Source of the DNA: Mangifera indica
Lineage: Eukaryota; Streptophyta; Magnoliopsida; Sapindales; Anacardiaceae
Direction: 5' to 3'
NCBI RefSeq assembly: GCF_011075055.1
Contig: NC_058147.1
Coordinates: 10,540,001-10,604,000 of the forward strand
DNA length: 64,000 nucleotides
This document shows positions 35,605 to 46,328 of the stretch, piece after piece. The number at the start of each line of letters is the position of its first letter. Positions within the stretch are counted from its first letter, which is position 1. The position numbers were made by a program, and so were the translations under genes. The notes under the pieces were generated by a model. That model was not told the DNA's origin and did not search any database. It worked only from the letters and a program-made list of their open reading frames with translations.

Positions 35605-37106
35605 TTTTAAAAAATAAAATAGTAAAATATAAATACAATAACAAAAAGACTAATTGATATATCATTATTTTAGAAAATATCACAAACACATTTAAAATTT
35701 TTCATAAACACTCCTACTATATCATCATTTTCTCTAAAATTGTGTATCAACTTGTATTAGTAATAAGTATTGTATCATATTATATTGTATTAACTATTAA
35801 TTAAATACACCTTAAAATATTTTTTATCAGTATCATATTTTATTATCTAATACGTATTATATATCATAAAATATTGATAACCATGAATTGAATCAATGAA
35901 GGGAAAGTTACATGAAAGACTTAAAGTTGAAACCAATAATTCTAATAGTATATTAAAGGGTTATTTGACCTAAAAGCTGAAACCGTTAAATAAAAGAATT
36001 TTGTAAGTCTAACATTAAGATTAAGATAATGATACATGATTTAAACAATCGATAAAATTATGTATACTTATTTTAGGTACATAAATATATACATACTTAT
36101 TTATATCATCAAATGATTAGATAATTTTGAATTAATAATAAAATATTATTTAATCATAAAATAACATATATAAATATATATATATATTTATATATTCAAA
36201 ATAGATACATATAATATTACTTTTTAAATAATATAGAAATGTCACAACGCGTATTAATTACGCGTAAAAGGATCAATTGTGTATCAATATCATATTATAT
36301 ATCATCAAACACTTGCATGTGCAGGAGTTATTGATTGCATAATTAAACTAAAGATGGAAACTTAAATTATGGTGAGGAATTGCCTTAATTGGTCGAGGAT
36401 GTTGACTTGTCATATGAAAGAAAATAAAGCCAACCCTAATAGGGCCCATTGTAGCTTTGGACGGTGTTCAACAAAGACTTGAATTAAAGCAAAACATATT
36501 TATGTTTTCTTTTGTGTTTTATTTTCTTTTAAAGAAATTATAAATTAAGAAGATTATGTTAAAAAACAAATAATAAGAAGTTTGAAGAAGGGGTGGGGTT
36601 ACAAATTAGAAAATAACTCATCCATGCTCCAATTGGGTAGATTAATTTGGAGATTCTTATGAAAAACGTGGATGAGAATCTTCTTAATTCTTTGATCCTT
36701 TTTCCCACTTTATCTATAGAAATCATTCTTGTTGAAGCCAAGAGAAAGAGAGAATCTTGATACTTATAATCGGGTATATTCTAATATACTAACTCTTAAA
36801 GTTTTACATAACTTTTTAATACGAATAAAATTAAGTATATAAATAAATTTTAATTATATAAATTAAGTATATAATTTATGATTGAATAATATAATTATTT
36901 ATTTTTTTCTATTTACTAAAAAATTATTCAATTAAATATTATTATACTAAATTATATAAATAAATTTGTATAATATGTTTCCTTTACAAGATAGTTACCC
37001 TTGACTATTGAAAATACAGGTTTTAATTATTATTCTTAAAACGACAGAACACCCTGAAGTATAATATAATAACAAAAGTTAATTAGTAAAGTTGTCAAAA
37101 TTTATA
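35605..37106. other. AT-rich intergenic DNA
   Basis: There is a near-palindrome ACGCGTATTAATTACGCGT at 36246-36264 and many TATATC/GATATA-type motifs, probably the remains of an older element into which the 34.9-kb MITE inserted. The minus-strand frame at 36559-36741 has no domain. Confidence 0.4.
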
Positions 37107-38186
37107 GGCCAAAAGACTAGTTTCCACCTAGGGCTGGATTCGAGCCGAGCCAGCTCGAGCTTGAGCTCGAGTTCGGCTCGGCTCGGTTTGAGCCCGAAAC
37201 GAGCCGGGCTCAGTTCGGCTCGATCGAGCTCGAGCCGAGCCCGAGCTGGCTCGGGTTGGCTCGGTATATTTTTTTAAAATTTTTTTATACAAAACGACGT
37301 CGTTTTGATCCATATATATATACAAAACGGTGTCGTTTTGATATAAAAAACGAGCCGAGCCGAGCCATTACCGAGCCGAACTGAAAACGAGTCGAACTCG
37401 AGCCGAGCTGAATTCGGCTCGAGTCGAGCTCGAGCCGAACTCGAGCCGGCCATTAAAAAGTCAAGCCGAGCCCGAGCTGGCTGCGAGCCGAGCTCGGCTC
37501 GGCTCGAATCCAGCCCTATTTCCACCCAACTTTTATCCTAATTTTAAAAACACACTTAAGATAAATGAAAAACTCAAACACGCATCTATGGATAACTGCT
37601 ATTAAAATTTTCAGTTAGAGAAAAGAGTAAAATCATCATTTTACTACTAAACTTTAAAACTTTAAAAGTTAATATCATTTTCCTCTCAAGTTTTTAAAAC
37701 TAACATTTCACTTATTCTCAAATTTTGAAAATTTTAGATTTCACCTCTAGGGTTTGTATCCCTTTTCTAACCACCACCATTCTGGCCAACAACCAACGTT
37801 TTCCACTTATCTTTCAAATTAGATCACGAAGGACAATTTTGTTGTCTAAAAATCGTGATAAAGGACGACACTTTGTTATGACAAAATGTCATCTTTTGTC
37901 ACTTCTTCCCAATCTAGACAATAAAAACTTGTCCTTTGTTGGAGAAGATCATTGACTGAAAATTGTTTAATTATAGAAGAAAATTATTAGTTTTTTAAAA
38001 TAAGGGAAAAAAATAATATAAAATTTTAAGACTTTAGGGTCTAGGGGTAAAATAACTATTTTATCTTTGTTTCCAACTAAAATTTTAGCAGTAATTAGCC
38101 TATAGATAAGTATTTAAATATTTTATTTACTGTAGTTATACTTTTGAGGTTTAACTAAAACTTGCAGGACAAATATTCTTTTAGCC
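37107..38186. mobile_element. Mutator-like MITE, interrupted by a nested element
   Basis: It begins GGCCAAAAGACTAGTTTCCA and ends with the inverse of GGCTAAAAGAATATTTGTCC, the same terminal type as the 34.9-kb and 59.0-kb elements. The flanking bases (AAAATTTAT before, AAAATTTCC after) agree at seven of nine positions. A hAT-like element (37129-37518) has inserted 22 bp inside its left end. The remainder keeps the family layout, including the TAGGGTTTGTATCC block. Confidence 0.65.
37129..37518. mobile_element. hAT-like MITE made of GAGCC repeats, 390 bp
   Basis: It starts TAGGGCTGGATTCGAGCCGA and ends with the exact inverse, the match extending beyond 20 bases. It is flanked by perfect 8-bp duplications TTTCCACC (37121-37128 and 37519-37526), as made by hAT transposases. 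Both arms are dense arrays of GAGCCGA/CTCGGCT motifs pointing in opposite directions. The centre holds the 16-bp palindrome AAAACGACGTCGTTTT (37291-37306) and a near copy, AAAACGGTGTCGTTTT (37324-37339). The Ser/Ala/Arg-rich frames on both strands are products of the repeats, not genes. Confidence 0.85.
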
Positions 38187-38495
38187 AAAATTTCCTTTTC
38201 CCAAAAGGATAATTCTAAATTTTAGAACTGTGACCTGATTAGTTGGTATTGCATAGAAAATTTAAATATTAATAAGAAGACTTTTGTTTTGGTACTCATA
38301 ATATGTGTACATAGTTTTTATATATAATTTGAATATATAAATAACGTATTATTATAAAATTAAATATTATTTTTTTAATTCAAAAGTATTCAATTACAAG
38401 ATAATACATTATCTATGTATTTAAATTATATATAAAAAATATGCACATATAATTTTATTATTTCAATTAAACACACTACATATTAGTTGAGAGAG

Positions 38496-38845
38496 TAGAG
38501 ACGTGAATTAGGCTAGGTTGGCTTGTGACCTAACCCAAAGTTAAGAAAAAAAGCTCAACACAAAAAGGCCTGACCCATGGGTTGTTTGAGCTAAGCTATA
38601 GACCAATGGGTCGACCCAACATGACCATTATCGTTGATGATTTAAAAAATAAACATAATTTAAAAAAAATTTAATAAAAAAATATTTTTCAAAATAATTA
38701 ACGGATTAACCCGGTTCAGATTTATGTATATAGAGTAAGACTATGAGTCTCATACTTTCATTATATCAATTTGGTTCATTATTATTTAGGTCTTATACTC
38801 GATAGGCCTTACAGGATTTGGCCCTGTCCGACCCAATGCCATCTC

Positions 38846-38850
<5 letters not shown>
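38496..38850. mobile_element. Possible hAT-like repeat
   Basis: The start AGAGACGTGAATTAGGCTAG and the inverted end (AGAGATGGCATTGGGTCGGA on the other strand) match only at about half of positions. The interior has the GGCCTGACCCATGGG and TCGACCCAACATGACC motifs common in such repeats. No clean target duplication is seen. Confidence 0.35.

Positions 38851-38887
<37 letters not shown>
38851..38887 (+). repeat. GA microsatellite
   Basis: An uninterrupted AG/GA dinucleotide tract of about 36 bases. Confidence 0.95.
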
Positions 38888-38889
<2 letters not shown>

Positions 38890-39474
38890 CATGATCAATA
38901 GTCACTTAACACCAACTCTACTTCATAATTTTTAATTCTAAATGAAACTTCGTCGTACCAATTTATGTCCATGCTGCTCAAATTTTCACTGGTTTTAGAC
39001 GCCCATGTGCTTTGACATGGCTCATACATTTTTCCAATTGGAAATGTAATTACCTACTATATCTTGAAATTTTACTCTAAAATATAATAAAAAAGACTAT
39101 ATTATTAAAATAATATTATAAGCATTTAACGTTGAGATAACTTTAAAAGAAAGAAACGAAATTAAGATTACAGAGTAAACCCATATAAATAAATAAATGT
39201 ACTTTCATTATACATAAAGAATTTTGAAACAGCTGCACATTTTCTTGCACTGTTCTCAATAGCAGTAGTACCCAACAAAATTGAGCATCTTTTACACACT
39301 AAATGAGTTCGAAAAAAAATTAACTCATCAATTTCAATTGACTCAGAAATAAATCATTTTTTTAAATTTATTTCACCCCTTTGGGATGAATAATTGATAT
39401 GAATATTCAATAATTCAACTAATTAATATGTTTTCGACCTAAATGTTTTGATTTATGATTAATTAATTAATTAA

Positions 39475-40044
39475 TTAATAATCCCATATAGATTCGACGA
39501 GCTGCATATCTTGATCCTCTTCCCATTCACCACTAAAACTTTGAAAACTTTCAGAAAACCCTCCCTCACCTAACGAGAACGTCCCCGCTCCCAACTCCAT
39601 CCACATCTTGGGCGAATCCAATGGTGATTCATTGATAGCTTGTATCTGACTCGGCGACAGTCCAATTCTAACTGGCCCTAAATTATTACTTTCAACTTCA
39701 CTGACACCTTCGCCGCCTTCATTGGGTGATCTTCTGAACCTAAGAGCCGCCTGTTGAGCCGCTATTTGAATGTCTTCAGAGGAGGAACTCGCCGGCCGAG
39801 GGAGGCTGTCGACCAGCTCGGGAAAGTTGAGGTGAGCTGCGCGTCCTCTCAGGTGCAATGCAGCAACGTCATAGGCTGCAGCTGCCATTTCCGGTGTCTC
39901 ATAGCTGCCAAGCCAAATTCTTGCTTTGGTCCCCGGTTGCCGAATTTCAGACACCCATTTGCCCCATTTGCGCCTGCGGACGCCGCGATAGGTTGGCTCC
40001 GGATGGTCATTGTGGAGGGCGAGGCCTTGTTGGTGATGTTCCAT
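39475..40044 (-). CDS. AP2/ERF transcription factor, DREB type (ERF021-like)
   Basis: An intact, intronless 189-codon gene. Residues 18-76 form a single AP2/ERF DNA-binding domain: [20 protein letters not shown] and [20 protein letters not shown], ending [13 protein letters not shown]. The Val in KWVSEIR is the position that marks DREB rather than ERF subfamily factors, which typically bind DRE/CRT (CCGAC) elements. The region after the domain has [11 protein letters not shown], a motif of small group II DREB proteins, then an acidic, Ser-rich C terminus (about 150-189, ending WDY) that could be an activation region. There is no EAR motif. Length and layout resemble Arabidopsis ERF021 (At1g71450). 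The stop codon lies in a TTAA repeat. Plus-strand frames across it are shadows. Confidence 0.93.
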   Translation of the reverse strand: MEHHQQGLALHNDHPEPTYRGVRRRKWGKWVSEIRQPGTKARIWLGSYETPEMAAAAYDVAALHLRGRAAHLNFPELVDSLPRPASSSSEDIQIAAQQAALRFRRSPNEGGEGVSEVESNNLGPVRIGLSPSQIQAINESPLDSPKMWMELGAGTFSLGEGGFSESFQSFSGEWEEDQDMQLVESIWDY

Positions 40045-40116
40045 TTGGGTGGTTGAGTTATATTGGACTGAGATTTGAGTGAGACTTTAGAGGAGTGAGG
40101 ACTAAGGCTTTGAGGA

Positions 40117-40128
40117 ATATTTATAGAG
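40117..40128 (-). promoter_or_regulatory. TATA box of the ERF gene
   Basis: CTATAAATATTC on the minus strand, about 75-85 bp upstream of the start codon, predicting a transcription start near 40090 and a short leader of about 45 bases. Confidence 0.7.
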
Positions 40129-42566
40129 AAGAAGAGCAAAGGATTTAGGTAGGTATATTCTGTTGAACACCTAGATGTTTCATAAATATACATTTCCCCT
40201 CACAATCAAGTTTCATGTAAAAAATGCTCCTCCTCAATTGTCACAGAATCGAAACCTTAAGGGTAGTTACTTGTAATGATTTCAAATGTCAAGGGGGGAC
40301 AGTAAGATAGAAATTAGAGTTCAGTGTGGCTGAATATTATGGTTGGGAGTGAGTTTCCAAGTAACTACGTATGTTGAGTGGGGAAGAGGCTGTCAATGCG
40401 TGTGCAATATTCACATTTTCTTTGTTGTATTTATTTCAAGATGATGTCCGCATGCGATCACATCACACCCCCACCTTCTACTTCATTCTAATTAATTCTA
40501 CACCATTTTTAAATATTGATTTAAGTTTAGTACTTATCATGTATTATTATGCATGTTCTAGGGTTTTCATCAGCAATATCTATACTTAGTTGAACCTAAT
40601 TGACAAGGGGTAAAACCAAAAAAATATATGCATTCCCAGGAAGGTTTTTTTTTTTTTTTAATTACTAGCAAGTGAAAATTATTGATCTTGTTAAATGTGG
40701 ATATATTTAAAAAGAGAAATAAATTATAAAAAAATTATCTGAAAATTAAAGATGAATGGTGTAAAAATATAAGAGAGAAGAAGGTGTATTTTTTTATTTC
40801 ATATAAGAAAAATAAAGAAATGAAATTATTATAATTAACTATTATGAATAACAGATATTTTTAAATAAGTAGAATAATAAACTCTTAACTTAATTTTACC
40901 CTTAATCAAAACTCTTATTAAACAATCAGAAACACCCGTTAAATTGTTATTAATGAAATTATATCATCAACTATTTGATCATGATACAATAATGAATGAC
41001 ATTTTTAGATTTTTACGGAAGTTCTTTTTGAAAAGTTTTGAAATGGCATGTAACATGAGTTTTGTAAATTTGATTTATGATCATTGACAAAATTAATTAC
41101 TGAAAAAAGACTTATAAATAATGAGGTTCACTTTTTAAATATATTGAAAAGATCACTTTATGTAAAAAATAAAAAAAATTATTTGTTATGTCAATTCTTA
41201 AGATTAATTACCAAATAATTAATCCAAAAAAGCAGAGAATCAAGGGCTGAGATTTTTCTAAATTAATCAAAGAAAAGTTAATTTTCTCCTTCTTGGTAAT
41301 CTAAATAAAATATAGAGGAAAAAAAAAAATATTATCTATCACCTTCATAGGCTATTTCTTAAAATCTGGCAGAAGTTTCCTACATGAATGCTAGAGGTTG
41401 ACACGTGTCAGTCAAAGTAGACCCACTGACTTGAACTTTCTGTGGAGCTGGAAACCCGTACGTAGCTTTCTAAAAATAAAATAATTAATTGCTGTTTCTG
41501 AATAATTAAAAAAGGCTTAATTGTTGATTAATAATATTAATTAAATCTAATATACGTTAAATCAATGTTAAAAAGTGAAGAGAGTCCGACCTCAACATGT
41601 TTTTGCTCCATAACCAGTGGGATTACACGTTATTCATGGTAAACAAAATTAAAATTAAAAGAATTAATTATAATTAGCCTTCTTAATCTTATAAATTCTA
41701 GAAATCTTTTGACTCATGTCTCCTGTTTCTTATTTATATTTCTAAAGTTTTGGAAAAGATTCTGTCTAAATTCTGCATGTTACTTCATTATTTTAGCCAT
41801 GTATCATCACTTTCCATTTTTGGAATTGGGCTTCCTTATTGTACGTACATAAAGTTAGCTTCATTGCATAATTCTTTTCATTTAAGAAAAAATAAATTAA
41901 AATATATTCTCTTTGTATTAACACTACAACGTTATTAAATATAGGCATTTATAATAATACAGTATATGAATATTCTCTAGTATGAACCTAAAAGACTTTT
42001 CAAATAATAAATAATCTCTATTAAGCAATAAAATTTTACAATTTTCAATACGAGAAACTTATTGAATTTTTATGTTCAATTGCTAATTCAAGGTGATAAA
42101 ATTGCATTTAAGATTAAATTTACGTAAATGAGCTAAAATCGGTATAATGTGTAAGATATTAGCATAAATTATAAAATATTGAATCAAATATAAAATTTGT
42201 AAGAATTCTTTTCGACTGAGTTATATTCTTAGAATTCATAAAACCACTTAAATTCTTTTGGATTGTAGTAATTGATCTTTATCTTTTTAGATCATTTTGC
42301 ATGATGACTGTCAATGAATAAACTATTATGTTATGTTTGGAGAGGAAATTTATCTGAGAATATAGGAGATTCAGTAAAACTATATACGTAACCAATGATA
42401 TGTTTATATATGATTGAATATTACTTTATCTCTAATTCAATTATATAATAATATATTATTATTTTTATATAAGAATGTATATATAATACTATTTATAAAA
42501 CATTATTAAATCAGTTTATAAAAAGTCTAATGATATTATGGCCCAAACTAATTATACATTGAGGTT
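40129..42566. other. Upstream region of the ERF gene
   Basis: AT-rich, with no other gene visible. It contains the TGACACGTGTCA palindrome listed separately. Downstream of that (42000-42560) there are only AT-rich blocks. Confidence 0.45.
41399..41410. promoter_or_regulatory. G-box/ABRE palindrome upstream of the ERF gene
   Basis: TGACACGTGTCA is a perfect 12-base palindrome centred on CACGTG, the core bound by plant bZIP (ABF-type) and bHLH (MYC/PIF-type) factors. Within 40 bases lie further GTCAA/TTGAC and TGACTT motifs that could bind WRKY factors. It is about 1.36 kb upstream of the ERF start codon on its transcribed side, the only such site I noticed nearby. Whether it regulates the gene is inferred. 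Confidence 0.4.
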
Positions 42567-42945
42567 AGGACTGGACTGAAGTCGAATCAAGTTTGAGTTT
42601 GACTCGATTTGTAGTAAATTGAGCTCGAGTTTGGACTCGTCGAGCTCGCTTCAAATAATCTCGAACTCAGTTTGTTTCAAAAGAGTCAAACTCGAGTTTG
42701 ATTCGAGATTGAGCTTTAAACTAGCTCATTTTAATATATATTAGTCAAAACGAAATCATTTTGTATCAAAATTTTTAGTTCGCGAGTTTGATAAGTTAAA
42801 CACTTCAAAGTTCAAGCTTGAAAATGTTGAAATTTCAAGCTTAAACTCGAGTTCATTTGACTTTAACTCATTTTGAACTCGTTTAAATTGAGTTAAAACT
42901 TAAACTCAAATTAGTTTAATTCAAATCTAACTTTAATTGAGATCA
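42567..42945. mobile_element. Diverged relative of the GAGCC-type hAT-like MITE
   Basis: It has alternating GACTCGA, TCGAGTTTG and GAGCTCG motifs with a central CAAAACGAAATCATTTTG (42747-42764), corresponding to the AAAACGACGTCGTTTT core of the 37.1-kb element. Terminal sequences TTAGGACTGGACTGAAGTCG and the inverse of AAATCTAACTTTAAT are related but badly worn. No target duplication could be fixed. Confidence 0.5.
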
Positions 42946-45450
42946 TGCTAGATAGGTGAGAAATTCTAAATTATCATGTTAAACTTACCTATAATTTATA
43001 TTAAACTATTTAATTATATAAATTATAATGATTAATATTCCAGGATAAACATTTTTAACATCCTATATATATACATTTTTATTACTTACCTTTTTATGTG
43101 GTGTAAAACGTATTTAAACGGGAACATTTTCCACCATTATTATTGGTGGCACATCACATAGACTTGATACAAAAATGACGTGCTTTTACTTATACCGACC
43201 AAATCAACCAATTATATCTAAAAGTTATTAAAATTTCTACGTCAAACTCTTTCACTATTTCAGTCATTAGTCAGGAAGCTTCTGAAAACAAAGTAGCTAG
43301 CTAGCTGGATCTTAGCTAGTCCCCTCACAACAAAATTGTTCTGTCTTCCATGATACAATCTTAATTTCTTTATTTCTATTGACCTTTTTCTAAATTGGTT
43401 GCACCGCCACAATCTCTCCCCGTACTCACGTACGGTTGGTTGTTGCCTCCTCCACCGGCGGCTGCCGGTTGATTCCACCTGTACCTAGTAAACCGTCCAT
43501 ATTGTATTTATGTGAGCCTTCGTATTTCGAAAGTCATGGTTATTTGATTGATGCATTACGAAGAAAAATTGGAATTTTGTGTACTTGGTCAAGGTAGAAA
43601 ATCGTGCCCACCGTCCCAAAAATTAAAACAACTAGTTAATTGTCCTTTTTGAGACAGTATTATGATATTGGTCATTTTTCCAGATAAGCTTGGACTCAGA
43701 AAATGAGTGTTGGATATTCGTCCATCTGTTCATGTAATAATCCAACATGTTTTGCGTGTTTATATATATGGAATTATTGTTCGTTTAAAATGAAATTTAA
43801 ATTCAATTTTTATATTAAAAATTAGACAAAAAATATGAAAATATATTTAATAAAAATGAATCAAAATAGTTTTTAAATAAAATTATAGAAATTAGTATAA
43901 AATTAAAAACAGGTGAAACTTTTTTTTTCCAGGTGAAATTAATATATACACGTGAGTCAAACCCTAAAATATTTTATGTGATGAAATGGTACGTTTGAAC
44001 GTGAAGGTTGCGTCTTGCGCGTGTCTCCAGAAGTGAAAGGATATTTATCACAAATTCACAAGGCGGTGGTTGTGCATGAAGTGGACTAGTCTCCGTATTC
44101 GAACAAAAAACGATGCAACTTGGTGTCCCTCTGTAGAGCGTCTTATCAGAAATGCGGTGGTGTGCCAAATTGGGTATGGTTTACGGATTGCGTCATGTCA
44201 AAGCAAAAAAGTCTTGTGAGCCGGTCCACGGAAGACAAATTCATGAGCCACACCCCTGTAGGCTTTTAACGGACTAGCTTGTTATATTATATAATTTTTA
44301 TTTTTCTAAAAATTTTAGCTTATTTTTTTAATTCGTTTGTGAGCCACGTTGACCACGGGCACAATCATGTTTCTAATAAGAAGAATGAGTCACTTACTGA
44401 AATATTTATAGTAATTCAATTTCAAAAATTGATGATGGATGATTTTTTAAATCTATAAAATTGGAGTGTACATGTCTGAACTGAAATAATTGAACTGAAT
44501 TGTTTAAAAATTATAGTTTGATTTAAAGAATGGTTTGATTTAATTTTAGAAATTCAGTAAAAATAATTTATGATTTATTGTTTGGTTTCAATAAGTATGA
44601 AATCGGAGGAATCGTAATCCATTTTTTTCAAAAGTGTTTTTTTTGATAAAACAAAGTTCATTTTGTTAATTTAGTTAACAAAACTCAATTAAAAACTTAA
44701 CTTTCTTATATAGTATTCTTCAACTCACAAAATTTCTCTTGAGAAATATCTCTTTGAAGGATTCTATTCAAATAATTGTGATTAACAATTAGACATTAGA
44801 TTAACTATTTCCCATCTACTAGACAACAATTGTTGCGAGTACACTCTCCAACTTGAAGCAACGAGAAGACCTTTGTTTACTAAACAATCTATTCAAAATA
44901 TCTTACAAGGATTTTCCCATCTATAATCTATAACACCAAAGGGAAGTTATCTATACCTTCTTAGTCGAAATGCTTTTGATATTACAAATATTCATTTTTA
45001 GCTCAATTAAAATATGAATAAAATTTTAAAATCATTCTTGAATTAGGAATCCTCTATTTATCTAATTTTGAATGTAAACTTTTCTCATCTCTTCTATAAG
45101 TATAAAGGATCACCAAGGGAAAATGGAAGAAAAGAATCAGATAGTCAGACAAATAGACACAATAGAACACATATCATTGTATATATATCTTCTATAGGAT
45201 ACACACCCACTAATATCTACATCATAGACTTAGGAATTACTACCATCGAGTTAAACCATGTTAAAAATCATATGTTTCATTATCGTTACTTTCTTTTAAT
45301 TCTCTTATATACATATTACACAATAGTGGACATTAGACCCTTATTACATTCTAATCATTGCTACAATAACTTGACTTGCTTAAGACTTATAATTGTGCAC
45401 TCGATTGATGACGAAAAATTCCATCAATAATTGGACACTAGAAGTAGGAC
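42946..45450. other. AT-rich intergenic DNA
   Basis: A GC-richer spot at 43385-43490 (ACTCACGTACGGTTGG and CACCGGCGGCTGCCGG) yields a 72-codon minus-strand frame without a recognised domain. Sequence at 44500-44590 resembles 21415-21540 and is a shared repeat. No gene is supported. Confidence 0.4.
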
Positions 45451-45759
45451 CTTGTAACACCTCATTCCAAAAGTCCTAACCTTCAAATGAAAGTTCCACT
45501 TAATCTTATCCCTACAAGTAGTTAAAGTAATAAACAACATTCAAACATTTCCAAAATTACCAAAATGCTCTTTATTATAATAATCATGGAAAAAAAAATC
45601 TCATGTGTCAAATTAACATCATCTACTAAAATGAAAAAATAACAAAGTGCTCGTATAAAACCAAACATCAATAACTGCCTTGTCGTTGCCATATCATCTC
45701 TTATATGCATAATCAAATAGAAAGAGGTGAGTGGTAAAACATTCAGTAAGTAAGAGTAT
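45451..45759 (+). repeat. Possible LTR start (TGTAACACC)
   Basis: TGTAACACCTCATTCC at 45453 is typical of the start of Gypsy LTRs, but no matching second copy or internal domain could be tied to it. Confidence 0.25.
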
Positions 45760-46328
45760 TAGAGATGTGTATAGTCTAGTTTGAAACAATTTAAGAATTT
45801 TTTCAAACTAAACTAAAAAAACGGTTTATAAAAATTCTAAACCGAACCATTTTATATTTTAAACCAAACCAAACCAAACAGCAAATATACAGTTTGATTT
45901 GATTTGGATTATGATTTGAACCTATTAAAAATTATTTACTTTCAAATGTTTTGTACTTAATAAACAAATAATTGAATTACAGTAATTTACGATATAAAAT
46001 AAATATGTAAAATGAATATGAAAAATACATATACAATAAACATGTAAAAAAAAAGATAAATTATATATATGAAAAACAAGTGGTATACCTGATTACTTAT
46101 TAACAAATTTTGTCAAATATGTTATATATGTGTGTTTACTAAAAATATGGTTTATGATTTGGTTTGGTTGGGGGTAGGAAATTATCTAAACTACAACCTA
46201 AATTGTAAACTAATTTTTTTTGTAAAATTTATTAATCCAAATCGAACTATTTTATAAACAAACCAAATCATAAATTTTAAACTATTTAGTTTGGTTTTAT
46301 AGTTAGAACTGAATTATACACACCCCTA
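45760..46328. mobile_element. hAT-like MITE, 569 bp
   Basis: It starts TAGAGATGTGTATAGTCTAG and ends with the inverse of TAGGGGTGTGTATAATTCAG. The flanks AAGAGTAT (45752-45759) and AGGAGAAT (46329-46336) agree at six of eight positions, a worn 8-bp duplication. Subterminal AAACCGAACCATTTTA and AACCAAACCAAACCAAA motifs lie on the left arm and TTTGGTTTTATAG on the right. No transposase is encoded. Confidence 0.65.

Noticed and set aside
37092..37525. Ser/Ala/Arg-rich frames on both strands
   Set aside because: They arise from the GAGCC/CTCGG arrays of a transposon, and both strands are open for the same reason.
39754..40193. Frames of 74-114 codons overlapping the ERF gene
   Set aside because: Shadow frames of a GC-rich coding sequence; only the minus-strand AP2 frame has a domain.
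43260..43478. 72-codon minus-strand frame with Arg/Trp-rich start
   Set aside because: No domain, no splice-linked partner, and the composition reflects one local GC-rich spot.
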